The notes beneath the pieces are model-generated. The model saw only the letters and a program-made list of their open reading frames with translations, was not told where the DNA came from and did not search any database. DNA of 64,000 nucleotides, taken from Methylobacterium sp. NMS14P (lineage in GTDB: Bacteria; Pseudomonadota; Alphaproteobacteria; Rhizobiales; Beijerinckiaceae). Of the stretch, positions 15,906-25,450 are shown in pieces (the stretch's first letter is position 1; every line of letters starts with the position of its first letter). The DNA is taken from contig NZ_CP087106.1 of assembly GCF_028583545.1 (NCBI RefSeq), forward strand, positions 2,176,501 to 2,240,500. The letters are read 5' to 3'. Position numbers and translations under genes: made by a program.

Positions 15906-18900
15906 ATGGCGACCGAGAAGAAGCTGAAGGACCCGGCCGAGGCCGCGCTCTCTGCGATCGAGCAGGCGCTGAACCTCGACGCCCTGACGCCGAACGGCAC
16001 CGACGGCCGCGCCGAGCCGCGCCTGCCCGATGTCGGTGACGCCGACCCGCTGCGCGACGGCGGCCTCGACGCCGGCCGGACCATGCCGCCGCGCCTCGAC
16101 CTCGACCCGCCGCTCGCCTCCGACCTGCCGCCGCCGGGCCTCGACCGCCCTCGCCGCGAGGGCGGCCTCCTGCCCCCCGACCGCTCGCTCGTGGCCAACG
16201 ACGACCGGCGCAACATCGGCATCCTGCAGCAGACCCTGCGGGTGCGCTCCTCGCCCAAGCCCTACCTGCTCGCGCTCGCCGCCGGCGCCGTCTGGATCGG
16301 CGCCCTGGTGCTGATCGCGTGGTCGAAGTCCGACGGCGACCTGCGCGCGGTCGTGTCGGGCCTCTCCGCCCTCCAGGCGAGCGTCGGCGCCGCGGCCCTG
16401 TTCGGCCCGGTGGTGCTGTTCGTGATCGCCGCCATGCTGGCGGTGCGCGCCCAGGAGATGCGCCTCGTCGCCCGCGCGGTCGGCGAGGTCGCGGTGCGTC
16501 TGGCCGAGCCCGAGAGCTTCTCCACCGACGCGGTCCTGACCATGTCGCAGACCGTGCGCCGCGAGGTGGCGGCGGTGGGCGACGGCGTCGAGCGGGCGCT
16601 CGCCCGGGCCGGCGAGCTGGAGACCCTGGTCCGGGGCGAGATCGCCACCCTGGAGCGGGCCTATTCCGACAACGAGATCCGCATCCGCTCCCTCGTGGAC
16701 GAGCTGGTGGCCCAGCGCGAGGCGATCGTCACCAACGCCGAGCGGGTGCGCAGCGCCATCACCGGGTCGCACCAGAGCCTGAGCCAGGACCTGGAGGGCG
16801 CCTCCGACCGGATCGTCTCCGCGGTGACCGGCGCGGGCGAGCGCGTGACCGGCGCGCTGGAGACCCGCGGCGCCGCGATCACCGCCTCCCTGGGCGAGGC
16901 CGGCGACCGGGTGGTCAACCTGATGACCGCCCGCGGCAGCGACCTGATCGACACCCTCGCGGCCACCAGCCAGGAGGTGCGCGGCAGCTTCCAGGAGGTC
17001 GGCGAGACCCTGACCCGCACCTTCGAGGACCGCGCCGGCACGGCGACCGGCGCCTTCCAGGCCGCCGGGACCGCCCTGGCCGAGCGCCTGTCGGAGAATG
17101 CCGGCGCCCTCACCCGGACCCTGGAGGAGACCGGCAGCCGCGTGGGCGACGCGCTGGAGCGCCAGGCCGGCACGGTGCGCGAGACCTTCGAGCGCTCCGT
17201 GACGGGGCTGGAATCCGTCTTCCTGTCGCGGGGCTCGGAGCTGACCGAGCGCTTCGGCGCGATGGGCGCCGAGATCACCGCCCGCTTCGCCGACACCGGT
17301 TCGGCCCTGACCCAGGACATCGCCGGCCGCGGCCTCGCGCTGCGCGCCGAGATCGAGAGCGCCGGCCTGTCGGTCGCCGAGACGATCGAGGGCCGCGGGC
17401 GCGACGCCCAGGCCGCCCTGGCGCTCGCCGCCAGCGGCGCCGGCGAGACCCTGGCGGCCCGCGCGGGCGCCGTGCGCGACGACCTCGTCGGCACCGCCGA
17501 GCGGATCGCCGAGGCCCTGTCGGAGCGCGGCGGCGCCCTCGCCGAGCGGATGGACGGCATCGCGGCGCGCCTCGACGAGACCGTGACGGTCCGAGCGGCG
17601 GACCTGGAGCACCGGGTCGCGGCGGCGGCCGAGCGGGCCGGCGGCAGCATCGCGCACCGGACCGAGACGGTCGCGGCGAACCTGGAGGCCGCCTTCGCGG
17701 CCCTGGGCCAGGGCTTCGAGACCGGGGCCTCCTCGGCGGTCCAGTCCCTGCGGGGCACCGTCGAGGGCCTGTCGGGCGAGATCGACGGCCGCACCGCCGA
17801 GGCGGTCGCGGCGCTCCAGCGCGGCGCTGACGCGGCCACCAGCGCCCTGCGCGGCACCGCCGAGGACGCCACCGGCGCGGTCGAGGCCCGGACCCTCGAG
17901 GCCGTGCGGGTGTTCGAGCGCCGGGTCGCGGATTCCGCCGCCGCCCTGTCGGCGCGCACCGAGGAGGCGGCCGCCGCGCTGCGGGCCGCCGCCGATCAGG
18001 CGAGCCAGGCCGCCGAGACGCAGACGCGGGACGCCGCCGCCCGGCTCGCCGAGGCCCTGGAGACCCTGCGCAACGCCTCCGGCGAGGTCACCGGCGCCGT
18101 CGAGGCCGAGACCGCGATCCTCACCGCCCGGTTCCGCGACGCCGCCGACCGCACCGGCACCGAGCTCGGCGCCCGCGGCACGGAGGCCGTCGCGGCGGTC
18201 CGCGCCGCCCTCGACGACCTCAACCGCGAGCTCGCCGCCCGGACCGGCGACGCCACCGGCAGCCTCGCCGAGGCCGCCCGCGCGATCTCGGCCGACCTCG
18301 CCGCCCGGATCGGCGAGATGGAGGCGGCCTTCGGCGAGCACGGCCGCGGCGTCGCCGAGCTGCTCGCCGGCCACGCCGACGAGACCCAGGCCCGGATCAG
18401 CGGCACCGGCCGCGACATCGTGCTCGCCGTGGCGAGCCAGGGCGCCCGCATCGCCGACACCCTCAGCCAGACCGGCGCAAGCTTCGCCGAGACCGCCGAC
18501 GGCCGCGTTCGGGCGATCGACGAGACGCTGGGCAACCGCCTCGCCGCCCTGCAGGAGACCATCGCCCGCGGCGACATCCTGGCCGACCGGATCGGCCGCG
18601 ACACCGCCGCGCTGGGCGAGACCGTTGGCGCGCGGCTTGAGGAGATGGACCGGCTCCTCACCGGCAAGGGCGAGGCCGTCGCCGAGACGATCACGACCCG
18701 GGCCCGCGAGGCCGGCAGCCTGATCGAGACCCATCTCGGCGGCCTGGAGACGCGCTCCGCGGAGCGGGCCGCCGCCATCGCGGCCGCCGTGGCGGCGCTG
18801 GTCGGCCAGATCGACGACCGTCTCGGCAGCCGCGCGAACGCCGTGGACGAGGCGCTGCGCGCCCGGACCGACGAGATGGGCCGGATCATGGCCGAGGGCC

Positions 18901-21900
18901 ATCGCGGCCTGATGGAGATGCTGGAGGGCCGCACCTCCGGGCTCGGCCAGGACATCGCCCGCCACACGGGCGAGATCGCCCGGCGGATCGAGGAGAGCGC
19001 CGGCCATTTCGACACCGGCGTCATCGGCCGCCTGCAGGCGATCGCCGAGACCCTGGACCAGCGCGCCCGCCTCGTGGACGAGAGCTTCGGCGTGCAGGCC
19101 TTCGAGGCGATCCGCCTGATCGAGGCGCGCACCCGCGCGGTCGACGAGGAGCTGGCCGGCCGGACCCGCGACCTCGTGTCGATGATCGCCGACCGGACCG
19201 GCGGCCTCGACGGCGCCATGGCCGAGCGCGTCCGCGCCCTCACCGGCACCATCGAGGAGGCCACCCGCGGCCTGGAGGCCGCGCTGGCGAACCGCGCGGA
19301 CTCGATGATCCGGCTGGTGGACGAGCGCACCGAGAGCGCCGACGCGGCGCTGGCCGCCCGCACCGAGGCCGTGCACGCGGCCTTCGCGGAGCGCGCGGAA
19401 CTCCTCGGCCGCCTCATCGACGAGCGCGTCGCCGCCATGTCGGGCGAGCTCGACGAGAAGGGCCGCGCCGTGTTCGGGGCGATCGGCGGCCGGATCACCG
19501 AGCTCGCCCGCCTGCTCGACCGCGGCGGCACCTCGCTCGCCGAGCTCATCGATCAGCGCGGCGAGAGCGTGCTCGCCAAGCTCCAGCAGACCATCGCGGA
19601 CGCCGAGCGGATGCTCGATGCCGGCGAGGGCCGCCTCGGCCACACCCTGTCGAGCCGCACCGCCGACATCAGCGGCCTCCTCGACGAGGGCGTGCGCTCG
19701 GTCCACACCCTGCTGGACGACCGGACCAACCAGATCCGCGTCCTGCTGGACGACCATGCCGGCACCCTGGCCGCCACCCTGGACGGCCGGATGGGCCCGA
19801 TCCACGAGGCGCTGGACGGCCGCGGGCAGGCGATGGTCGCCGCCCTGGAGGGCGCGTTCGGCTCCGCCACCGGCGCCCTGGACGACCGCACCCGCCAGCT
19901 CGGCAGCCTGTTCGACGAGCGGCTGGGCCACCTGGAGAGCCTGGTCGACGGACGCGGCAACCGCCTCGCCGACACCCTCACCGCCCGGGCCCAGGCCCTG
20001 CGCACCCTGTTCGAGGAGGCCCAGTCGGCCCTCGACGGCGTGGTCGAGGGCGGCGGCGGCCGCTTCGCTGCCGCGGTCGACGCCCGCATCCAGTCTCTCC
20101 GCGCGGTGCTGGAGGAGGCGCCCGCCGCCGTCTCGGCGCTGGTGGAGACCCGCGAGCGCCAGCTCGCCGCCACCCTCGACGCCCGCACGCAGCGCCTGCA
20201 GACCCTGTTCGAGGAGGCCCAGGCCGGCCTGCGCGACCTCGTCGACGGGCGCGGCCAGGAAGTCGCCGACGCCATCGCGGCCCGGACCGAGGGCCTGCGC
20301 ACGACCCTCGACGCGGCGCCCGCCCAGATGGCGGACCTGCTGGACACCCGCCTGTCCGACCTCCAGGGCCTGTTCGAGCGGGCACAGGGCGAGATCGACC
20401 GTCTCGTCGATACCCGCGGCCGCCAGATCGCCGGGACGATCGAGCACCGCACCCAGGCGCTCCAGGCGACCATCGAGGGGGTGAACCCGGCCATCGCCGG
20501 CCTGCTCGAGGAGCGCGAGACCCGCCTGGCCGAGACCCTCAAGGAGCGGACGGGCGAGCTGCAGACCCTGTTCGACCGGGTGCAGAACCGCCTCGGCGCC
20601 CTGGTCGAGGGCACCGGCCGCGACGTGTCCGAGCGGGTCGACGCGCGCGTCGAGACCCTGCGGGCGACCTTCGAGCAGGCGCGCGCCGCGATCGAGGGCC
20701 TGCTGGAGGACCGCGGCCAAGCCCTGGTGGCGGCCGCCGAGGGCCGCACCGGCGCCCTGGTGGAGGTCTTCGACGCCCGCCTGCGCGCTCTCGACGGTGC
20801 CGTCGAAGGCCGGACTGGCGCCCTGGTCGAGACCTTCGACGCCCGCCTGCGCGCCCTGGACGGCGCCGTCGAGGGCCGGACCGGCGCCCTCGTGGAGACC
20901 TTCGACACCCGGCTGCGGGAACTGGACGGCGTGGTCGAGGGCCGTACCGCGGCCCTGGCGCAGGCCGTCGAGGCGCAGAGCGAGGCCCTGGCCCGCGGCG
21001 TCGACGCCCGCGCCGACGCCTTCACGCAGCGCATCGACAGCCGCATGCGGCTGTTCGCGACCCTCGTGGCGCAGCGCGCCGACACCCTGGCCACCGCCTT
21101 CGACGACCGCCACGAGGCCTTCGCGGGCCTCATGGACGAGCGCACGGCGTCCCTGGTCGCCGCCCTCGACGAGCGGGCGCGCGCCCATGCCGAGCAGGTC
21201 GAGGCCCACAACGCGGCCCTGGCCGAGACGCTCAGCCGCCGCGAGGCCGCGCTCGCCGGCCTGATCGACGCCCGCACCGAGGCCCTCGGGGCCGGATTCG
21301 AGCGCCGCGCCACGGCGCTCGGTGCCCTGGTCGACGCCCGCGGCGAGGCCCTGTCCCGCCGCCTCGCCGAGAGCGCCGAGACCCTGGTGCGCGCCATCGA
21401 GGAGCGCGGCGGCGCGCTGCTCGCCAGCGTCGAGGGCAGCGGCCGCGCCGTCGGCGACAGCCTGGAGGGCCATGTCGAGCGCCTGCGCGGCGCCATCGAC
21501 GGCCCGATGATGGACCTGTCGCGGGCCCTGTCGGACCGGGCCGAGGCGATCGAGCGGACGCTCGCCGAGACCGGCGTGCCCCTGGCCGAGAGCCTGCGGG
21601 AGCGCACCGAGGAGCTGGCCGTGCAGTCGCGGGCCTCGGCCGAGTTGCTGCGCGCCGCCGTCGAGGACGGCGCGGGCCGCACGCTCTCGGAGCTGTTCGA
21701 GACCAACGACCGGATGGGCCGCGAGCTCGGCGCCCTGCTCCAGCGGATCGAGGCCGCCAACACGGCGCTGACCGACCTCGTGGCCGGCGCCGACACCAAT
21801 CTCGGCGCGATCGAGCAGGGTCTCGCCGGCCGGATCGAGCAGGTCCAGTCGGCGCTGGAGCGCATCGCCGCCGAGACCGGCCGCGCCAGCGCCGGCGTCT

Positions 21901-23309
21901 CGGCCCAGGTCGAGGCCCTGCGCGGCGCCGCCGACGGCGCGCTCAGTGAGGCCTCGCGCCTCGCCGAGACCCTCGACGGCCGCGGCCGCTCGCTCGGGGA
22001 GCAGACCGCCGCGCACGTGGCGGCCCTCGACCGGGCCGCGGCCTCCCTGGCGGCCATCGAGGAGCGCCTCGACTCGGCCCTGTCGGGCCGCGAGTCCAAG
22101 CTGACCGAGGCGCTGGCCGCCTTCGAGGCCCGGGCCGCCGCCCTGGAGCAGAACGGCACCGCCCTGGCGCAGACCATCGACCAGACCCTGCGCGCCGCCG
22201 AGGAGCGCGCCCGCAGCGTCGGCGAGTCCCTGGCCCAGTCGGCCCAGGGTGCCGGGGCCTCGGTGACGAGCGCCTTCGCGGACCTGAAGGACAGCGCCAG
22301 CGCCGAGGGTGAGAAGACCGCCCAGGGCGTCCGGCAGGTCATCGAGGAGGCGGCCCGCGAGATGCGCAGCGGCTTCCAGGAGGCCCAGGCCAGCTTCGGC
22401 GACTCCTTCTCGGCCCTGCGCGAGATGGCGGGCTCGATCCGTGGCGAACTCGACGCGACCCGCGCCGAACTCGCGAAGGGCGTCCTCGAGCTGCCGCGCG
22501 AGACGCAGGACGCCACCGGCGAGATGCGCCGGGTGGTGGCGGACCAGATCAAGGCCCTCAACGAGCTGTCGTCCCTGGTCTCCCGCTCCGGCCGCGCGGT
22601 CGACGTCGCCCAGCCGCAGGCGCAGCCCCAGCGCCGGGTCGCGGAGAGCGGCGGCCGCGCCGTCGCGGCGGCGCCGTCCGCCGCGGCCCCGATCGCACCG
22701 TCGATCCCGACGGCGGCCCCCGCGGCTCCGGCCCTGCCGGCGCCCGCTGCGACGCCCCGCGCCGCCACGGCCAAGATCGAGGCGCCGCGCCCGTCCGCGC
22801 CCGCCCGCCCGGCGCAGGCCGGCGACAAGCGCGGCTGGCTGTCCGACCTGCTGACCCGCGCCTCGCTGGACGACGACGAGGAGCCGGCGGCCGACGCGCC
22901 GGCCGCCGCCCCGGCGCCCGCGCCGGCGGCCCGCCGCCCCGCGGTGGCGGCCGCCGAGACCGGGCGGATCGCCCTTGACACGATCTCGACCGACATCGCC
23001 AAGATGATCGAGCACCGGACCGCGGTCGACCTGTGGGAGCGGTACCGCCGCGGCGAGCCGAACCTGTTCGACCCGCGGATCTACACGCCGCAGGGTCGGG
23101 CCACCTTCGCGGAGATCCAGCGCCGGTACAGGATCGACGCGGAGTTCCGCCGCAGCGTCGACCGCTACGTCAGCGAGTTCGAGCGCCTGCTCGGCGACGT
23201 GGTCAAGAACGACAGCGACGCCAAGCGCACCGACGCCTACCTGACCTCGGAGACCGGCAAGGTCTACACGATGCTGGCCCATGCCAGCGGGCGCTTCGAC
23301 GGGGCGTAG
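15906..23309 (+). CDS. Giant membrane-anchored 22-residue-repeat protein (growth-pole-ring / apolipoprotein-like)
   Basis: This 2,467-residue protein has a charged N-terminal cytoplasmic stretch (1-118), two predicted membrane helices (about 119-139 and 163-181), and then over 1,800 residues of amphipathic helix. Across much of the centre the sequence falls into 22-residue units beginning with R-T/G/A and rich in Leu, Asp and Glu (for example RTGALVETFDARLRALDG), like apolipoprotein A repeats. A proline/alanine linker (about 2,240-2,335) leads to a conserved-looking C-terminal domain containing LWERYRRGEPNLFDPRIYTP and FRRSVDRYVSEFERLLGDV. Size and layout match the growth-pole-ring protein GPR of Agrobacterium and RgsE of Sinorhizobium, which organise polar elongation. 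That role is inferred. Confidence 0.88.
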   Translation: MATEKKLKDPAEAALSAIEQALNLDALTPNGTDGRAEPRLPDVGDADPLRDGGLDAGRTMPPRLDLDPPLASDLPPPGLDRPRREGGLLPPDRSLVANDDRRNIGILQQTLRVRSSPKPYLLALAAGAVWIGALVLIAWSKSDGDLRAVVSGLSALQASVGAAALFGPVVLFVIAAMLAVRAQEMRLVARAVGEVAVRLAEPESFSTDAVLTMSQTVRREVAAVGDGVERALARAGELETLVRGEIATLERAYSDNEIRIRSLVDELVAQREAIVTNAERVRSAITGSHQSLSQDLEGASDRIVSAVTGAGERVTGALETRGAAITASLGEAGDRVVNLMTARGSDLIDTLAATSQEVRGSFQEVGETLTRTFEDRAGTATGAFQAAGTALAERLSENAGALTRTLEETGSRVGDALERQAGTVRETFERSVTGLESVFLSRGSELTERFGAMGAEITARFADTGSALTQDIAGRGLALRAEIESAGLSVAETIEGRGRDAQAALALAASGAGETLAARAGAVRDDLVGTAERIAEALSERGGALAERMDGIAARLDETVTVRAADLEHRVAAAAERAGGSIAHRTETVAANLEAAFAALGQGFETGASSAVQSLRGTVEGLSGEIDGRTAEAVAALQRGADAATSALRGTAEDATGAVEARTLEAVRVFERRVADSAAALSARTEEAAAALRAAADQASQAAETQTRDAAARLAEALETLRNASGEVTGAVEAETAILTARFRDAADRTGTELGARGTEAVAAVRAALDDLNRELAARTGDATGSLAEAARAISADLAARIGEMEAAFGEHGRGVAELLAGHADETQARISGTGRDIVLAVASQGARIADTLSQTGASFAETADGRVRAIDETLGNRLAALQETIARGDILADRIGRDTAALGETVGARLEEMDRLLTGKGEAVAETITTRAREAGSLIETHLGGLETRSAERAAAIAAAVAALVGQIDDRLGSRANAVDEALRARTDEMGRIMAEGHRGLMEMLEGRTSGLGQDIARHTGEIARRIEESAGHFDTGVIGRLQAIAETLDQRARLVDESFGVQAFEAIRLIEARTRAVDEELAGRTRDLVSMIADRTGGLDGAMAERVRALTGTIEEATRGLEAALANRADSMIRLVDERTESADAALAARTEAVHAAFAERAELLGRLIDERVAAMSGELDEKGRAVFGAIGGRITELARLLDRGGTSLAELIDQRGESVLAKLQQTIADAERMLDAGEGRLGHTLSSRTADISGLLDEGVRSVHTLLDDRTNQIRVLLDDHAGTLAATLDGRMGPIHEALDGRGQAMVAALEGAFGSATGALDDRTRQLGSLFDERLGHLESLVDGRGNRLADTLTARAQALRTLFEEAQSALDGVVEGGGGRFAAAVDARIQSLRAVLEEAPAAVSALVETRERQLAATLDARTQRLQTLFEEAQAGLRDLVDGRGQEVADAIAARTEGLRTTLDAAPAQMADLLDTRLSDLQGLFERAQGEIDRLVDTRGRQIAGTIEHRTQALQATIEGVNPAIAGLLEERETRLAETLKERTGELQTLFDRVQNRLGALVEGTGRDVSERVDARVETLRATFEQARAAIEGLLEDRGQALVAAAEGRTGALVEVFDARLRALDGAVEGRTGALVETFDARLRALDGAVEGRTGALVETFDTRLRELDGVVEGRTAALAQAVEAQSEALARGVDARADAFTQRIDSRMRLFATLVAQRADTLATAFDDRHEAFAGLMDERTASLVAALDERARAHAEQVEAHNAALAETLSRREAALAGLIDARTEALGAGFERRATALGALVDARGEALSRRLAESAETLVRAIEERGGALLASVEGSGRAVGDSLEGHVERLRGAIDGPMMDLSRALSDRAEAIERTLAETGVPLAESLRERTEELAVQSRASAELLRAAVEDGAGRTLSELFETNDRMGRELGALLQRIEAANTALTDLVAGADTNLGAIEQGLAGRIEQVQSALERIAAETGRASAGVSAQVEALRGAADGALSEASRLAETLDGRGRSLGEQTAAHVAALDRAAASLAAIEERLDSALSGRESKLTEALAAFEARAAALEQNGTALAQTIDQTLRAAEERARSVGESLAQSAQGAGASVTSAFADLKDSASAEGEKTAQGVRQVIEEAAREMRSGFQEAQASFGDSFSALREMAGSIRGELDATRAELAKGVLELPRETQDATGEMRRVVADQIKALNELSSLVSRSGRAVDVAQPQAQPQRRVAESGGRAVAAAPSAAAPIAPSIPTAAPAAPALPAPAATPRAATAKIEAPRPSAPARPAQAGDKRGWLSDLLTRASLDDDEEPAADAPAAAPAPAPAARRPAVAAAETGRIALDTISTDIAKMIEHRTAVDLWERYRRGEPNLFDPRIYTPQGRATFAEIQRRYRIDAEFRRSVDRYVSEFERLLGDVVKNDSDAKRTDAYLTSETGKVYTMLAHASGRFDGA
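20745..20942 (+). repeat. Three tandem 66-bp near-identical coding repeats inside the giant gene
   Basis: Units at 20745-20810, 20811-20876 and 20877-20942 encode three near-identical 22-residue blocks beginning RTGALVE. Neighbouring blocks keep the 66-bp period but are diverged, so these three look like recent duplications. Confidence 0.9.
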
Positions 23310-23408
23310 GACCGATCCCGCCGGGGCCGCTCGCGGCGCCGGCGGGACCCGCACCGGGGACGACGAGACCCGTCGCACCCTCTCCCCGCATCCAGAGGTT
23401 ATGCGCGC

Positions 23409-23453
23409 GGGGCCGTGCGGCGCGGGGCCGTGCGGCGCGGGGCCGTGCGGCGC
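23409..23453 (+). repeat. 15-bp tandem repeat, three copies
   Basis: GGGGCCGTGCGGCGC is repeated exactly three times at 23409, 23424 and 23439 in the 160-bp gap between the giant gene and the convergent DUF1489 gene. It is a minisatellite; no function is evident. Confidence 0.9.
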
Positions 23454-23469
23454 GGGCGCCGCCCCGCCC

Positions 23470-23910
23470 TCACAGCAGGCCGAGGCCGGCGAGCTCGCGC
23501 CGCAGGGCCTCGGGCATCTCGGCGAGGTCCCCCGAGGCCTCGGCCCCGAGATCGGCCGGCGCGTCGCGCGCCGTGAGGTAGCGCCAGCCCTGGAACGGCC
23601 GGTAGGGCCGGGGCGCCACCGGGACGAGGCGGGGATCGAAGACCAGCCGGCAGCGCGGGATGCCGTCCGCGTCGGTGAGCGGCTCGATCGCGGTGATCGC
23701 CTGCCGGCAGGACAGCGTCCCGCGGATCACCCAGTAGATCGAGCCGTGGCCGGTGATCTCCCGGTGGCGCTTGGGCAGGGTGCGGGTGACGTGGAACGGG
23801 GCCGCGGGCCGACCGTCCCGGAGCGCCTCCTCCCGGAACCGGGCCTGCCGGGCCTCGAGATCGGCGATGGTGGCGGGGCCGACGCAGAGCTTGATCAGGT
23901 GCAGGGCCAC
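23470..23910 (-). CDS. DUF1489 family protein
   Basis: This 146-residue protein starts MALHLIKLCVGPATIADLEA and contains HVTRTLPKRHREI, GSIYWVIRGTLSCRQ and the late GWRYLTARDAPADL block. This pattern is typical of the alphaproteobacterial DUF1489 family, whose function is unknown. It converges on the giant gene. Confidence 0.9.
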   Translation of the reverse strand: MALHLIKLCVGPATIADLEARQARFREEALRDGRPAAPFHVTRTLPKRHREITGHGSIYWVIRGTLSCRQAITAIEPLTDADGIPRCRLVFDPRLVPVAPRPYRPFQGWRYLTARDAPADLGAEASGDLAEMPEALRRELAGLGLL

Positions 23911-24016
23911 GGATGCGCGTGCTCGGGGTTGCCGGGGGCGCCCCTGATAGCAGGGTCCGCGCCGCGGCGCGCCTTCCCGGTGCGCGGCGTCGGCGGCGGG
24001 TCCCGGGCGGCCTCGG

Positions 24017-25300
24017 TCAGGCGAACAGCGCGAGCCGCTGCTCCGGCGTCAGCGCGTCGATCTCGGCGAAGCTCAGGGCCGGCTCCTCCGGCGGCATCGC
24101 CGGCTCGGGGGCCGCCGCGACGGTCTCGCCCCAGGTGAGGTCGGCCACGTCCCGCGCGATGTCCTGCGCGAAATCCTCCTCGAACGTCTCCTCGAACCTG
24201 TCCTCGATCGCGGCGTCGGGCTCCGGCGCGGCCTCGGCGGACGAGTCGGCGACAGGGGGGGAGGCGGCCTCCGGAGCCGGCTCCGGCACCGTCTCCGGGA
24301 CGGCCTCGAAATCGACCGCCCAGTCGGTGTCCAGATCGGTCTTCGCGCCAGCGTCCAGGTTGCCCGCCGGCGCGGCCTCCGGCGCGTCCCCCAGCGCGTC
24401 CCCCAGCGCGGCCAGTCCGACCAGCTCGGAGACGGCGTCGGGCTCGACCTCCGCCACCGGCTCCGGCTCGGCCGGCGCTTCGGCCGCAGTCTCGGCCGCA
24501 GTCTCGGCCACAGTCTCGGCCTCCGGCGCCCGGGCCTCCTCCGGGACCGGCAGGAACATCAGGTCCTCGTGCAGCGCCGGGCTGCCGGGGCGGGCCACGA
24601 GGGCCGCCACCGTGACGGCCGGCACGTCCATGGCGATGTAGCGGTCGATGTCGCTCTGGTTCAGATCGGCCGGCTCGCCGGCCGGCCGCGCGCCCCGGTG
24701 GGGCGGCACCCGCACCGCGTCCTCGCCCCAGATGGCGATCATCGCGGAGACCCGGTCCTCCAGGTAGCGCAGGGTGTAGACGATCCGGGCGGTGCGCTGC
24801 GCGGTCAGGTCCTGGAAGGAGCAGGCCGTGTAGATCGCGGTCGCGTGGCGGTCGAGGGCGTCGCAGGCCTGCGCGTCGGCCCCGTGCTCGCGCAGGGTCC
24901 AGGCCGCCTCCTGGATCGACTCGGCGGCGCTGAGGATGTCGGAGGTCGCCTGCTCGGTCTCGCGCACGATGGCGTCGAGGGCGAGCGACGCCTGCGTCAG
25001 CCGGGTCTCGTCGCTGTTCGGGGCGTTGAGCGCCGCGATCTCGCCCTTGGTCCGGCTGATCGCGTCGGCCATGTCGAGGAGGTTGCCGCGCAGGTGCCCG
25101 AAGGCCTCCTGCCCGCGGTCGGCGGTGACGCTCCGCTCCAGCCGCGCGATCGCCCCGAGCAGCACCTCGGTCTCGGCACCCCGGTTGCGCCGGGCGTACT
25201 CGGCGAGGAACCAGCGGCCGCGCTCGCTGGCGCTGATCGTCGCCTCGATCGCCTCGTACTCGGCCGAAGCGTGCGCGCTCGGGGTGACGGAACCGAACAT
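24017..25300 (-). CDS. CheZ-like protein phosphatase with long acidic C-terminal tail
   Basis: This 427-residue protein has a helical N-terminal half with ACSFQDLTAQRTARIV at about 159-174. That matches the CheZ active-site helix, in which Asp and Gln (here D164 and Q168) dephosphorylate CheY-P. After about residue 230 the protein is a long disordered Ala/Glu/Pro tail with PEPVAEVEPD-type repeats, ending FAEIDALTPEQRLALFA, a possible docking peptide. The ATG at 25300 has an AGAGAGG site. No other chemotaxis gene is nearby. The substrate could be a CheY-like regulator or another receiver protein. Confidence 0.8.
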   Translation of the reverse strand: MFGSVTPSAHASAEYEAIEATISASERGRWFLAEYARRNRGAETEVLLGAIARLERSVTADRGQEAFGHLRGNLLDMADAISRTKGEIAALNAPNSDETRLTQASLALDAIVRETEQATSDILSAAESIQEAAWTLREHGADAQACDALDRHATAIYTACSFQDLTAQRTARIVYTLRYLEDRVSAMIAIWGEDAVRVPPHRGARPAGEPADLNQSDIDRYIAMDVPAVTVAALVARPGSPALHEDLMFLPVPEEARAPEAETVAETAAETAAEAPAEPEPVAEVEPDAVSELVGLAALGDALGDAPEAAPAGNLDAGAKTDLDTDWAVDFEAVPETVPEPAPEAASPPVADSSAEAAPEPDAAIEDRFEETFEEDFAQDIARDVADLTWGETVAAAPEPAMPPEEPALSFAEIDALTPEQRLALFA

Positions 25301-25382
25301 GGGCCTCTCTGGACGCTCGATGCGGGCGCGGGGGCGGCCCGCCCCGGTGCGCGCCAATCGCCGCGAATTTGACAGAGGCCCT

Positions 25383-25397
25383 TTAACGGGCGCTTAC
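25383..25397. promoter_or_regulatory. Possible CtrA half-matched box (TTAA-N7-TTAC)
   Basis: TTAACGGGCGCTTAC lies between the divergent CheZ-like and MFS genes, 83 bp upstream of the former. It departs from the CtrA consensus by one base. Confidence 0.3.
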
Positions 25398-25450
25398 GGA
25401 CGCCCTCCCGCTCCCGCCTCCGTCCCCCAGCCCGCTCGTCGAGACCCGCC

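Noticed and set aside
15861..23378. A 2,505-codon open frame antisense to the giant repeat gene
   Set aside because: It lies opposite a gene with clear helical repeats and membrane segments. Its own translation is a Gly/Gln/Val/Arg mosaic with no domain. High GC and the 33/66-bp period of the repeats keep this antisense frame free of stops.
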